From Aphelenchoides besseyi (Eukaryota > Nematoda > Chromadorea > Rhabditida > Aphelenchoididae), in contig JAMPIQ010000001.1 in NCBI GenBank assembly GCA_024699855.1, positions 17,980,001 through 18,044,000 on the forward strand: 64,000 bases of DNA. Direction: 5' to 3'. This document shows positions 23,948-36,050 of this stretch, in pieces. A program made the position numbers and the translations under genes. The notes under the pieces were generated by a model. That model did no database searches. It worked only from the letters and a program-made list of their open reading frames with translations, and was not told the DNA's origin. How positions within the stretch are numbered: the first letter of the stretch is position 1; every line of letters starts with the position of its first letter.

Positions 23948-25988
23948 CTAACCGACATCGATTTCGGCATCCAATGAGTTTGTATCCTCGTCCTCATGCT
24001 GCGTTCGACGATTGTTAAGGGGCATAAAATCAAAATCCATGGGTGGATCGGAGAAGTTCAACGTAGATATCAGGTCCAGGACTTCTTGCCGGTTCCGCTC
24101 TCGATTTGGACCGCGTCTGGGAGCAACAGGTGCCATTGTTGAGTAAATTGGAAGAGTGGAAACTTCGGGCGTTGAAAGTGCTGGTACGGTATTTAACGAA
24201 TGAGAAGTGTAACGAGCGGATTCAAGTGAATCGGAAAGGTTTAACATTAGAGAACCGTCCGCTGTTAGGTCTTGCATTTTGTCGAACTTTGAAGTTAAGT
24301 TATCGAACGAAGACGTGAAGCTTTGATCGGCGCTCTAAAGCGAATTGTAAAACGAAACTATGCTTTTAACTTACTTCGTCGTATTTGCTTTCCTTTTTGT
24401 TTAGTTTGGCTAAAAGTCGAGGAGCGTCGTTAATGTACGAATAATTTTCGATGCATTGCCGTAGTATCTTTTCGCACTCCGATCTCATTGTTGGCAAATG
24501 AAAGATCGATTGAGCATAAAGAAAATTGGCTCGTGGATTCTCTAGTCCCATGTTATGTCTACACATCTCGCCCAATTGTTTTACGTTCTCAAAAGATTTC
24601 TGAAAGAATTCGACTTGAACCACACAACTCGACAACCATCAACCTACTTGCGATAACAGTGAGTGAAGTGAAAATTCAAAAGCAGCGATGTTGCGACAAT
24701 CGTAAGCAAGAATGGCTTTTAAATTCGAATCCGCCTCATCGAAACGTTTCTGATCCAATAACAGTAATGAACGTAATAGGGCAGCTGGTGCTTTAGCTTT
24801 TCCTTGACCATACAATAGAGCTCTTTGAGAGAAAAGCATTGCTTCTTTCACTCGATTCAGACGTCTACTCAAATATCCAAGAGCAATAAAAGTTTCCGCG
24901 GTACCTGCAGCGAATTCGTTTAAGTAATTAACTAGTGATTCAAGTTCAGTCGTCGATTTCTAAAAGCCGTTGAATTTGAAGGCATAAGTCGAAAACTCAC
25001 TTTGTCACGTTGCGCATATAGAGCAGCCAACATATCCATTCCCTTTGCGCTATACGCATTCAACGACTTCAGACGTTCGAGTTCGCGAATTGCGGCTTGA
25101 GTGTTTCCCACCGTGTAGTACAACTGAGCCAACTCATGGATTATTCTTAAACGAAAAAATAAACAGCAAAAAGTTAAGAACGAACCGGCAATTTGGTTGT
25201 TTATGTGACTTCAGAACCTCGATCGCTTGAAGCGGTTTGAGTTCGGCCACTAGTCGAGATGCTTTGAAATAAATTGAAGTAATGGACGCCGGATCTTCGC
25301 TGTTATTGTCGATGAGGTCTTTGGCAGTTGGTGTGGTGGATATGAAGGAAATAAGTTCGCTTTGAGAGAAATAAGCATTGGGCATCTTGGAGACAACATA
25401 ACTGGAAACAAATCACAGAAATCTTCTAAGCGAACTTACTGATGGCACGCTAAGACTTCTGTGAGTTCTCTGCTCGGTTTTGTCGATTTGGTCAACCTCA
25501 ATCTCGCTGACAACAACTTCGCCAAGGCGCTTCGGCTTTTCAATGAATGTTCGTTCTTCGGAATTGCGCTCAGCACGGCAATCGCCTCATCAAATCGCTT
25601 CTCCATGCAATAAGATTTCTGAATGAGAAATCGAATTTCCGTCGGTGTACAAAACTGGAAAGAAAAAGTCAAAAAAGAAAAAGAAAATTCACAACTTTCG
25701 GATGTGAACCGGGAGGCAACCGTTGACTGAGCTCCAATGCGCGTTGATAAGCCTTCAAAGAATTGAAAATTGAATTTAAAGCATTGAACATACCATAACG
25801 CTCTGTTGTAAACATTCGGTTTCTTGATAAGCATTACCAATCATTAGATACAACTCGACCTGCTCTTCGCGCTTCAGATCCTCGTCGATGAGATGCTCGT
25901 TCAAGCGCAGCGAAACGAAGAACAAAAGATCGGAGTACAGTTCTTCTCGATGCAATTCACGAACAGCATTCAGAACTCGTGCACTCAT
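23948..25988 (-). CDS. ANAPC7: TPR protein, anaphase-promoting complex subunit 7-like
   Basis: APC7 is a tetratricopeptide scaffold of the anaphase-promoting complex, the ubiquitin ligase that drives mitotic exit. The start at 25988 gives MSARVLNAVRELHREELYSD. Telltale segments match the APC7 layout: CTPTEIRFLIQKSYCMEKRF followed by DEAIAVLSAIPKNE (human APC7 has a PSEI...DAIAILDGIP block in the same place), then GNTQAAIRELERLK, then AYSAKGMDMLAALYAQRDK (human KGMDVYGYLLA). More TPR helices follow (RRLNRVKEAMLFSQRALLYG, QKRFDEADSNLKAILAYD). The C-terminal exon (23948-24277) is acidic and unstructured, ending DEDTNSLDAEIDVG. CDC16 and CDC23 are related TPR subunits, but the CTPTEI and KGMD blocks favour APC7. 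About eight exons with short introns. Confidence 0.75.
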
Positions 25989-27320
25989 TTTCACTTCGAC
26001 TTTTCAATTCCGAAGCACCACGTCAAATCGTTGGCGATGCCGAGCGGCTTTGGCGTCGTCTTTGGTGTCCACAACGATTGTTTGTGTGGTGGCGTTCGGT
26101 CACTGAAAATTGAATACAAACTTCCGCCCTTTTCCCTTAAAGTTCACAATCGGTGAATACGATGCGAGAGGCGAATCGTCGCAATTGAATCGAAAAGATC
26201 GCATCGATCGTCCGAATGCGCGGTCTCTAAAGTTTTTTTCTGACCGATCGGTTGTTGGCAGAAAGTAAGATTGTTCCTTGGAGCATTCCCGTCACTCCAC
26301 GATCTAGCGTTTGCGACGTGCGACGTGGGTGTTTGGTTTGATGATCAATTATAAAAACTCTTTTGATGCTTCGTTCGTAGCTTGGCCGCCGTCATCTTCA
26401 AGAAGATCGGCAGCGGACTGGAGCAAAAATCTTCTTTTCGCGCCTCTCGCGACCTCCGTCCTTGTTATTCTGACATAAGCCCTCCGACAACAGGCTGCTG
26501 AATCAACAAATACGAACCGTTCGATTTGTTTGCTCGCGCCAATAACCATGTATTACAAGACCGATCGGTGTTTTTTGCGTCGGAATTTTGGCGGACGAAG
26601 ATCGTGGATTTTCGATTCGAAATCCCTCCACTTTCTGTTTCACGTTTGTGGCTTCTGATTGTTTTTGTGATTGGTCGCGGCGAAGTGGTCAAACGTGTGC
26701 GTGGCCCCCGAACCGTTTTTGGTCGCGCTGATGGACGCTCGGTGATAAATGAAAGGACCTCAACGATAAAAAATCAGCCCACTCGCGCTGATAAAACGAC
26801 GCACGCAAATGGCGGAGCTAATTTGGCGGCTTTGGGCGCGAAACTTTCGTTTTTGCCGACTGTTCAGAGATTGATGAGTGTCCGTTCGCGTGTGCAACGA
26901 ACTGGTTCGTGCGGTTTCGATCGTTGATTGAAACCCGAAGGTGTGAGATCTTCTCCCTACGGTCGTATTTAACTCGCGCCTTGAAAATCGAGTTCGTTGC
27001 ATTCACTTGTTTTGCACATGCGAACGTTTTCGATTTCACGTTGCGGCGTGTTGCCTTGGAGATGATTTCGATAGCCACGATTTTATTGGGAAAAACGTCG
27101 ACCGGCCACTCCTTCGGTCTTTCTAATTTGTATTTGACTTGCACTTGTTGATTCATTCGATTTTAATCGTCTGATTGTGATGACGCGTTTGACAATCTTT
27201 TTTTGTTGAAGATTAAACTTTGCAGCACAGAAACTCGCGAATTTTCAGGTTTCGAACCTTTGACTTGGCCCCATTTACGGGTCTTTGCTGTGAACTGACC
27301 TTCCACATTGAACAAACATC
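25989..27320. other. Divergent promoter region between APC7-like and elongase genes
   Basis: About 1.3 kb, relatively GC- and CpG-rich compared with other gaps. Several open frames of 60-130 codons overlap on both strands with no domain; I read them as chance. A gaattttcag acceptor near 27249 probably belongs to the elongase 5' leader. Confidence 0.45.
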
Positions 27321-28446
27321 ATGGCTCAGTACGATTATTGGCCACGATATGGATTAGAGAACTACACGTATGTTTTCCCGTTTGAAGACACTTTTGATCC
27401 AATCGAATCGACGGAATGGATGCAAAGAAATTGGGTTCACTCGATTAGCTTCTCCGTTCTCTACGTTCTGTCTATTTATGCTGGACAACGGGTGGGTACT
27501 CTTGCGATTCTTTCAATCTGTGTTCTTCGTTTTAGTTCATGGAATCACGGAAACCGTGTCTTCTAGATGGTTCACTTTTCTGGTGGAATGTCTTTCTATC
27601 TGTTTTCTCATTGGCCGGTTTTCTTCGTATGACTCCTGAGGTATCGAGAAGATCTGTTCGCTATCAGCTTGTTTACTTGTTTTAGATGTGGTGGGCCGTG
27701 AACTCCAATTCTTTTACTTACTCAATTTGTACCGCCTCATATGCACAAGGAGTCACTGGCTATTGGACCGAAAAGTTTGCCATGTCAAAAGTGTTCGAAT
27801 TCGTTGACACCGCGTTCATTGTTCTTCGTAAACGACCGCTCATTTTCCTGCATTGGTATCATCACGTAACGGTTTTGGTCTATACGTGGCACGCCTACAA
27901 AGATCATACCGCTAGTGGCCGATGGTTTATTTGGATGAACTATTTTGTAAGTAGAAAGAAGAGAAACATGTCTGTAATTGGTTTCAGGTTCATACGGTTA
28001 TGTACGCTTATTACGCGCTGAGAGCCGCTAAAGTTCATGTACCAAAGTTTGGCGCGATGTTCATTACGATTTTGCAAATCTTGCAAATGGTTATGGGCGT
28101 CTACATTGCTTTCACGATCAATAGTTTGAAGAGCGCTGGAAAACCGTGCCAACAAACCTGGGAGAACTTGTTCTTTTCGTTCGCTATCTACGGTTCCTAT
28201 TTTCTTCTATTTGTCCACTTCTTTTACCAGGTAATCACTTCATCCACGATGCTAAATAGCAAACACATTCTGTAGACGTATCTGAGCCGTGGAAACCGTT
28301 ACACTGGAGTCAAACAACAGAATACACGCAAAATCGAAACCGAAGCTCAGATCAAAGAACTGAACTCACCATCTCAATCGGACGATTCAACGATTACAAA
28401 GAACGGTGGACTGACGAGTCGTCGAAAAGTTCAACGGATAAACTGA
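27321..28446 (+). CDS. elo: Very-long-chain fatty acid elongase (ELO family)
   Basis: ER membrane 3-ketoacyl-CoA synthase of the ELO family. Start MAQYDYWPRYGLENYTYVF. The diagnostic blocks are present: KVFEFVDTAFIVLRKRPL, the histidine box HWYHH, the aromatic block after it (TVLVYTWHAY), and NYFVHTVMYAYYALRAA built across an intron. Several membrane spans are visible, including SISFSVLYVLSIYAG and LFFSFAIYGSYFLLFVHFFY. The tail (RKIETEAQIKELNSPSQSDD) is hydrophilic and ends SRRKVQRIN without a classical KKXX signal. The sequence most resembles the ELOVL6 / elo-5 / elo-6 branch, which elongates saturated and branched-chain acyl-CoA. AATAAA lies near 28665. Confidence 0.93.
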
Positions 28447-28854
28447 AGAATTTTAGTCCCAATTGTTGTTATCTGATCACTCTTTCATGCCATTCACAAT
28501 CCCATTGTTTCCCGCATTAGTCCTTCCGCTGTTTTCTCCTCTTCCCATTGACTGTATTCATCACGAACTTAACGCAAATTCCAAGCTTTTTGTATTTTGC
28601 ATAATTTTACTGACGAGTTAACCTTTCGCCTCATTTGATCGTTGTTTCTTAACACGTTTAGTTGAAATAAAAGCGTTGTACTCAACCGACATTGGACTAA
28701 AAACCACACAACTCGCAGTAACAAATCAGCTGAATCGAAAAAGCAACTTCGTTGACCGCCAAAATTTGCGCAGTTTGCGATTTGTTGTTTCTCTTCACAC
28801 TGTGGTTGCTTAGCGCTTTTTTCGGTTGGTTTCTTATTTCTACTTTGAGTCAAA
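28447..28854. other. Intergenic: elongase 3' UTR and smu-2 promoter
   Basis: 408 bases with an AATAAA near 28665. No other feature is visible. Confidence 0.6.
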
Positions 28855-30766
28855 ATGTCCAGGTAAGTTTACTTGTTGTATCACTTCTCTTCTTCTTCAG
28901 CAATAATCTTCGCAACGATGATTTCCGAAAACTTCTGGCCGCCGGCACTCCACGAGCCGCACCATCTGGTGACTCGACGGCAATCAAGGGCGCTGGTCCG
29001 AGTTTCACGCACAAACAACATCGAAATGTGGAGAGTCAGGTCAAGAAGAAGAAACCCTATCGACCACCGCAGCAACGTGACAAAAAGGACAAAACTGAAG
29101 CAGATGAGCTTGTCGATGAGTCCGAAGCCAATCTTCAGAATATTATGCGGCGTTATCGAGATCGAGCGGCCGAGCGTCGTAAGGGAACGTTAGATGGACA
29201 GGACGTTGAATTTAGAGCCAAATTGGCGAACGGTCTGCACGCGTTTCGCAACGACGATCCAAAGATTTCGGCAACCGATCGACGTGAACAAGAGATTCGG
29301 GTATTCATTCAAAATTTCTTTTGATTGTCATCGAAAGGCTTTAGGAATCAAAGTTCTTAGGCGGCGACATTGAACACACGCATTTGGGTTTGTTTCGGTC
29401 GATTGGTCACTTTGACAGTTGAAATTTCAGTTCGTGGTCTCGACTATCAGCTCTTGAACAAAACTCGTGACGACATTCAAAACAAGAAGAGTGTGAAAGA
29501 GGAGGAAAAGGATGTTGATCTCTCGGCTCAAGTGAGTTATTTTCAGTAGTTTTGTTTTCACTTTGTAGAACTTTAGAATCCGATAACCAAAAATGCGTAT
29601 TTGAACAAAATCTCCGAATCGAAAATGGCCAGAAACATTTGTCGAACGTTGTTTGAAACTGAACCTCCAACACGAAACGAACTTTTCCAACGTGGTCGAA
29701 TGGCTTACGTCGTTGACTTGGAGGACCAAGAGCAAGAGATCCCAATCACTTTACTTCGTTCGATTTTCGAATGTGCCAACGATATCGTTCAGAAAAACAT
29801 CAACGTGAACAATATGGTCATCGAAGTGAGTTCTAGTATCTTTCTATTTGAAGTCGTTGGGTTTTAGAAGCTGACCGAAGTTCTTTCTTATTTACGAACC
29901 GATAATAAACGGAAGAGGAAGGGTAGAGAAACAGTTGAAGAAAAAAATGTCGATGTAAGTTTCTTTATTGGGATTATTTCATATTGATTTTAGCGTAAAC
30001 AATCAAACACAAAGACAGGAAAGAGTGAGGAAAAAATCTTCGATGATGTTGGCGACTACGTACCCGACAGAAATTCAAAATCGACTACAGATCGGGAACG
30101 CAACGATCGTCGTGATCGAAACTACTTTGATGATGATCGAAAGCCAAGAAGTGATCGAGATGATCGGCATTCGGATCGACGCCGAGACTCAAAACGTAGT
30201 GTCGATGAGTCCAAGTCGAGAAAAGATGATCGAGAACGTGAAACCAAGACTGAAAGATCGCCGTTCAAATCGCAAACTTCCGAAGTGACGAAGCCCCTGG
30301 CCGAAGCTCCGCCTGTGAAGAAGTCGAGAATCGACGAGGAAGATGCATACGCCGAACTGTTTCCGTCGAGTGATATGTTCTATGGCGGTGGAGATGATTC
30401 GGATGAGGAAGATTTTAGCAAGATGGATGCAGTAAATTTTAATTGTTTTTACATTTACTACTCCTTTTGTTCGTAGGGACCACGAAAAGGACCTATAAAA
30501 CGTTGGGACTTTGACACGAGTGAAGAATACGAAAGATATCAAAGTGGTAGGGAAGCCATGCCGAAAGCTGTAAGTCCGCTAGTCATTCTATTGCTGACTT
30601 TTGTTTTCAGGTCTTTCAATTCGGAGTTAAAAACACGGGCGGACGAAAAACACGAAAATCAGCAGCGGCAGCAGAAGAAAAGAAATTGGATCGGGAGTAC
30701 GAAAAGATTACGGAAATCCTCGAGAAAAGAAGCAGTGGGTCTGGTCGTAAAGCTCCAAAGTATTAA
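28855..30766 (+). CDS. smu-2: Protein RED / IK homologue, spliceosome factor SMU-2
   Basis: RED (IK) works with SMU1 in the spliceosome B complex; the C. elegans homologue SMU-2 affects alternative splicing. A tiny first exon (ATG TCC AG at 28855) joins in phase to SNNLRNDDFRKLLAAGTPRA. The RED_N region follows: HRNVESQVKKKKPYRPPQQR, NIMRRYRDRAAERRKGTLDG, LGGDIEHTHLVKGLDYQLL-type sequence, and PTRNELFQRGRMAYVVDLED. An Arg/Asp/Glu-rich segment (DRKPRSDRDDRHSDRRRD) corresponds to the RED repeats. The C-terminal block has EDAYAELFPSSDMFYGGGDD, KGPIKRWDFDTSEEYERYQ and VFQFGVKNTGGRKTRK, all typical of RED_C. About eight exons. Confidence 0.95.
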
Positions 30767-30833
30767 ACTCATTTTGTTGTATAGTAATCAAATAAAATTT
30801 GTTTTATAGACGAGTTATATTTACACAATTAGT

Positions 30834-32131
30834 CTACGTACTCGGGATTCCCGGCAACTTCAATCCGAAGATCTTGTAGTCGTGATAGTAAAGTCTCATA
30901 ATCATCTCCATGAGATATGAGGAACTTCGAATTCGTTCTTCAAGAAAAGGTCTTATTTTCGATGACGATGTTGAGTGTGAGGTCCGAAGTGAAATCATTT
31001 TGACCTAAAAATAGTTAAGAGAGCTTCTATCTCTTTACCTTTATGTAGTCGAGTGCTCGTTTTGAAACGTTTCGAGTTTGAAGATACGAACGAAGAATCG
31101 GATAGAACTCCTCACTATCCATTTTATAATGTAAGACGTCGTAGTCTTTCAAGTGATTTTTGAAGTCACATCTCCAACTCTGTGGATAACTATGTTCGGT
31201 TGGTGGATCTTGACGCTTGTTGGTATTTTTCGCCATCTCACGAATCTTCTTGTATTGTTTTTCCACATAACACGTGAGATTCTGCTCGCATCCAAAACAA
31301 TGTCTTGAGCAACCGCCTTTAATATGTTCGGCTGATACACACATGTAGAGAAATCCAGACAACAGTCCTAAAACATTTCTATTCAGATTTGTAGTCACTG
31401 AAAATTACGATCAACGGGATCGCGAACAATTGCCATATACGAGTATCCCAACGATTTGGTTGTTTTCCGATGTCGAATTACTTCTTGAAGTGTGTCGTAA
31501 CGTTGCTCTTGACATCCTCTTTTGAAAACATCACGTACGAGATCTTTTCCGGAGTACAAAAACTTCAGCTCGTCGTGTAGAAAGCAAAGAATCGCTTGCA
31601 TAAGTTGAGACCTCCAAGAGCATAAGCTGGAAGATCAAATCTCACAACTTACATGTTTTTTTTTATTGAGCATCCGACAATCTTTGCTGGTTTACTCAAC
31701 CAAAAGTATTGACCGTGTTTCACGTTTTTCAATTTCGGCAAACAATTTTGCTGATCTTCGCCCTCACAGATACCGTCGTGCTCATCGTAAGTCCACGTCC
31801 TTACTGGAAGTGTCTACAGAAAAAGCTTTGATTAAGAGTAAATAGCACATCTACGTGATTGTTCAATTGTAGCACTCGATCGTAGTCCACTTCGACGCAT
31901 TGATTGGTCACTTGTTCCTGATTGCTTTCGTCTTTTCTTGTGAAGTTTCTTGTTTGTGTTATGTTGAGTAAAACTTCTTGAAAACTTGGATTCGATTATC
32001 GAGTTTGCCTACTTACCTTTTCTGCATGAGCATTCGGAACTCTGACCGTTCAAATTGTACAGACCAAACGTTGCGATGAAAGCGAAAACTGCAAGAGCAA
32101 TGAACAAATTGATGGTGCGCAGTACGGACAT
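30834..32131 (-). CDS. Golgi carbohydrate sulfotransferase (Sulfotransfer_2 family)
   Basis: Type II membrane protein transferring sulfate from PAPS to glycans. The first exon gives a short cytoplasmic stub and signal anchor (INLFIALAVFAFIATFGLYN). A luminal segment follows with FWLSKPAKIVGCSIKKNM (5'-PSB-like region), then YSYMAIVRDPVDRFVSGFLY (3'-PB region, RDP-DRF). A Cys-rich block typical of nematode members comes next (GGCSRHCFGCEQNLTCYVE), then HSYPQSWRCDF. The last exon (30834 to about 31007) reads SLRTSHSTSSSKIRPFLEER and ends DYKIFGLKLPGIPST. Nematode genomes carry many copies of this family; the exact glycan substrate cannot be read from sequence. Confidence 0.88.
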
Positions 32132-32831
32132 CGAACAATAAGCACGTTTGAATGGAGAGCTCAAACCCATCGTTTTTCTCCCGACCATACCTAGAGAATT
32201 GACAAACGATTCGTTGGGTTCATATAATCGCGCATTAAAAGACCCGTGTGTTCGAGATTTACATGTTCATTTTTCGATTCGTTTACATTTTTTCGATTTT
32301 TGTTCGGAAGTTTGTCTTTTCGACTGCGTCATCCGGAAACGTCATCCTTCACATGAACTAGGTGGTTTCTGGTAACTTGAAGAAATAAATTTACATGCAA
32401 CTGACAACTAGTCATTTCAGAAGTATCAGCTTAATTATTGTTTGTAGCCTCTTCATAGTTTCCAGTAAGATCTTACACTTCCTCCGATTCAAGTCGAGTT
32501 GTTCGGATTACGAGCAAACGTCCGAAAGCATAGCGTTGGGTTGTGTTCCGATTTTGTCGGTGAGTTCAAACAACCCAATCGAAGTCATTTTGCGTTTAGA
32601 GTCAATCGGAACTGAAAGTGAACATCGAAAGAAAAGACGAGGAAAAAACCGATCTCCCAACCAAGTAATCAGTTTCTTTCCGGTCGTCTATCTCTTTCAT
32701 TTCGATCTCAATAATAAACCATCTACTCGTGTATAAGCATTTAATTTGATGTCTAACGATGATTTCCAGATGAATATGAGATTTATTGATCATCCAATTA
32801 TTACAAACCCGTGGACTTGAATTCGGAAATC
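32132..32831. other. Gap with a weak plus-strand candidate
   Basis: A 113-codon plus-strand frame (32395-32736) starts with a hydrophobic stretch (SLIIVCSLFIVSSKI) and has a basic patch (HRKKRRGKNR). A GTAATC at the end of that patch could be a donor. No family and no downstream exon are evident, so I do not call it as a gene. Confidence 0.3.
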
Positions 32832-33116
32832 TTAATAATTTATCTTCTTTGTTTTTGCAGCAATTGATTGGTTTTGATGGAAATCGTGGGACTAAATTAA
32901 AAGCCATTGGAATCGTTTTGATTGACAGGAACTTACCGTCAATTGATGTTGATACCGATTGTAACTGTTGTAGGCTGCTCGATATTCATCGCGAATGTCG
33001 TCTCTCGCATTCGGAATGGGATCACGACGAAATTCAGCTAAACGTTTGTCGAGCAGCTCATTAAACATGCCGTAGAGCTCGGCTTCCGTTTGTTTCGGTT
33101 CGATGGTTATCACCGG
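32832..33116 (-). CDS. Two C-terminal exons of an unrecognised gene, interrupted upstream by a LINE
   Basis: Exon 32937-33116 is exactly 180 bases, phase 0, with acceptor gatttgcag and donor gtaagt. It encodes a charged, Tyr-rich segment (PVITIEPKQTEAELYGMFNE...AYNSYNRYQHQLT). A 45-base intron leads to the last exon (32832-32891), ending AAKTKKINY and a stop. The 5' exons must lie beyond the retrotransposon, at or above 36.1 kb on the same strand. A minus-strand frame starting near 37108 (MSPADAHNAMFFQDNRLK) is a possible but unproven 5' exon. Function unknown. Confidence 0.5.
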
Positions 33117-33144
33117 CTGCAAATCGACGTTCGAAGCCCTTCAA

Positions 33145-35499
33145 TTAGTGATCTGACCTCTTCAAGATTGACGGTAACCGTTCGGCTCGACTCCATCGCC
33201 TTGTGTCTCTTGCGGCTTCGATCCATCGGCGGTCAGCGGAGGCGTAGTGCTGGCCAACGTGCTTCCGTAGGTCGTCTTCCCACCGGGTGCGTGGTCGTCC
33301 GAGTGGGTGTTGAGTTGTTGGTGTCCACTGTGTAAGTCGCTCTGTCCATCGGTTGTCGCTCCGGTTGAGAACTTTCTGGGCGAACCGCCATTTGCGTTTT
33401 CGTGCTGCAACGACAACGTCTGGGAGCTTCGTGATGCTTCGAATCCATACTGACGACTTCCCATCTCTCAACCGAAACCCGAGCATTCGCCTTTCCATCG
33501 CTCTTTGAGTGCGGAGAAGGCGGATGAGGTTCGTCTTTGTGAGGGCCCATGTCTCGGATGCGTAAAGGAGCGTTGGGAGAATCACCATTTGGAAGTAGCG
33601 TCGTTTGATCGAGATGGAGGTTGATTTGTTGGTGAGAAGCGTTCGTGCCCGACCAAAGCTGCCCCATGCTGCACCGATTCGTCGCCCAATTTCTCGCCCA
33701 TGGTCGCGGGGTATTTGGATGAGTTGCCCCAGGTACACGAATTCGTTCGTTCTTTTGATCGTGCTCCCATTGACTGTGATCACTGTGCTTTGGGCCTGAT
33801 TGCCTCGGTTGCTTGCCATCCATTCGGTTTTCTTTGTGTTGATTTGCAGCCCGACGGTTGCGCATGCGTCCACGAGAGCTTGCGTTGTTTGTTGAAGAGC
33901 GATTGGGTCCCGGTCGATGAGGACAACGTCATCGGCGTAGGCGAGGTAGCGAAGTGGGCAGCCGTTGATGTCGAGTCCGTCATTTGGCCATTGGACTTGA
34001 TCGATTGCGAGTTGTAAGCAGAGGACGAAGATGAGGGGCGAAAGTGTGTCTCCTTGGCGAACACCTCGCTGGACTTGGAACTCGGCGGTTGAGCTGCCAA
34101 TAGTGATGGAAGCGCTCCTGGCGGCGTAGAGTGCTTTGATGATGGCGATTGTGTCCGTGTCCACTCCATAGCGCTCCAACGCGTTCCAGATGCTTCGGAA
34201 CTCAATTGAATCAAATGCTTTCTTGAAGTCGACGAACATGAGGCAGATTGGTGTGCGGTATTCGTGTGATTTCTCGATGAGCTGGTTGATTGCTTGAATG
34301 TGATCGGTTGTTGAGTAGTTGCGCCGGAAGCCTGCTTGTTCGACCGGAAGGTGTTGACGAGCTGCGGCTTCAACTCTTTGGGTCAGAGCACGGGTGACGA
34401 CCTTGTAGAGAGTTGGAAGAAGCGAGATTGGTCGGTAGTTGGCGATGTCCATCCGGTCAGCTTTTTTGTGTAGGAGTATCGTGGAGGCATGAGCGAAGTC
34501 GGGTGCTACATTGCTCTCTTCGACCATTTTGTTCACTGCTGTTGCGAGTTTATCAGCCAGGATGTCCGTTCCATATTTTGCGGCTTTTGAGCGAATGCCA
34601 TCGGTTCCTGCAGATGTGTTACCGCGGATGCGAGAGGCGGCGGCGCTGAGTTCTTGCCCTGTGATTGGTTGGACGAGATGTGAGTTGTGCGTGAATTGAA
34701 ATGGGCCATCGATCGACGTGTAGAGTTCTGAGTAGAAGGCTGGGGCTGTGTTTGCTGTTTCTGTCGTGGTGTTCGTAATCGTTCCATCTGCTCGCCGGAG
34801 TTGGGTAATGACTTGACGTTTGTGGACGAGCTCGACTCGCCCGCGTTTCAGTCGGCCGTGTTGCAGTGCCCGTTCGAGGACTCGGATTTGGTGGTTGTGA
34901 AGGTCGGCTTGGAGTGACCGTCGGGCTTGCTTGCAAAGCTCGGCATATGTGATTAGAGCTCGTGCTGTTGGTTGCAGGTGCGGAGATGAGAGTCCAAATT
35001 TGCATTCGCGTCTTTGGCGTAAGAGATCGGTTGTTTGAGCGGAGATGCGCGGCAGGAGTTTCCATCTTACTTCGGCTCGTTGAGCGGCGTTCTTCAGGGC
35101 TGCTCGGATTGTTCGCCATTGCTTCTGACCCCGATCTTGGGTGTTTGAGTTGACGATTGTTGGGTCACAGAGAAGGCTTGTTTTAAGTGCAAGTTCGTCG
35201 TAGCCTGGTGGCAGTTGACGCGGACGTGGCGGGCCTCGTTTTATCTTCGTGACGCGGATTCTTGTGCGTAGGAGACGATGGTCGCTGCCCGAGTTGAATT
35301 GACTGAGTACGTGGACGTCGCTGATGTTCTTTCGTTTTCGAGCAAGGACATAGTCGAGTTCTGCCAGCGTTGAGCCGTTCGGGGATCGGTGAGTCCATCG
35401 ACGGTGGTCGGGTTTCTTGAAGAACGAGTTGAGCACGTACAGGTTCTCGGCTTCGGCAAAGTTGGCCATCGCTTGTCCTCGGACATTTCGAGCTCCTCT
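33145..35499 (-). pseudogene. LINE reverse transcriptase segment
   Basis: About 780 codons open to the stop at 33145. It begins with the end of the endonuclease fold (AELDYVLARKRKNI, then SGSDHRLLRTRI). The RT palm motifs follow: ISLLPTLYKVVTRALTQR, EQAGFRRNYSTTDHI, LMFVDFKKAFDSIE (catalytic Asp), RGVRQGDTLSPLIF and YLAYADDVVLI (catalytic Asp pair, around 33930-33942). The tail PLGRPRTRWEDDLRKHVG with RRWIEAARDTRRW is typical of RTE/BovB-like elements. It is scored as a pseudogene only because the reading frame is cut off from the element's start codon. Confidence 0.88.
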
Positions 35500-36050
35500 G
35501 CAGTACGGGCCGATGTGTGTTGTTGTGCGGGATTGTCGTTGCCAACTCGTGCATTGAAGTCCCCGATCACAATGTCATAGGTGTAGTTACTGCTGATGAT
35601 GGCGGTGTGCAATTGGTCGAGAAATTGGTCGTAGTCGTCGTCCTGACACGGAGCATACACTTGAGTCACTTGCATTGTTTGACCAGACGGGAACGTAAAG
35701 GTGATTTGCATGATTCGATCGGAAACATTTTCCACGCTGCTTGTGTGTTGGTCGAGTCCCGAGGTGACAATGAAGCCGACTCCCGTGTGTGTTCTTTGGT
35801 TGTCTGTTCGCCCAGAGTTGTAGAAGATCAATGGAGAGGACGGGTTAAAGTCGAGTTCGGTGCGCGATGTGCCTGATCGATGTGTTTCGCTGAGGCCAAT
35901 GAGATCGAAGCGGATGTGACGTAGTTCTCCAGTGAGAGCGGCGAGTCGGTTTTCGGTTGCGATGGACCGTGCGTTGAACGTGCAGATTTGAAGTTCTTCT
36001 TGACGCCGTTGCCGCCTCCGCCTCTGTTTAGCATTTGGCCTGGAGGCCAT
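35500..36050 (-). pseudogene. LINE endonuclease segment (APE-like), frameshifted from the RT
   Basis: Starts MASRPNAKQRRRRQRRQEEL and carries endonuclease motifs in order: CTFNARSIATENR (Asn), LIGLSETHRSG (Glu), VTQVYAPCQDDD and VIGDFNARVGND (Asp/Asn). The downstream Asp and SDH motifs lie in the other frame. A run of gt/tg (plus strand about 35514-35526) holds the probable two-base insertion or one-base loss. Confidence 0.85.

Noticed and set aside
26526..26927. 133-codon plus-strand frame in the gap before the elongase
   Set aside because: Overlaps equally long frames on the other strand in CpG-rich promoter DNA; no domain.
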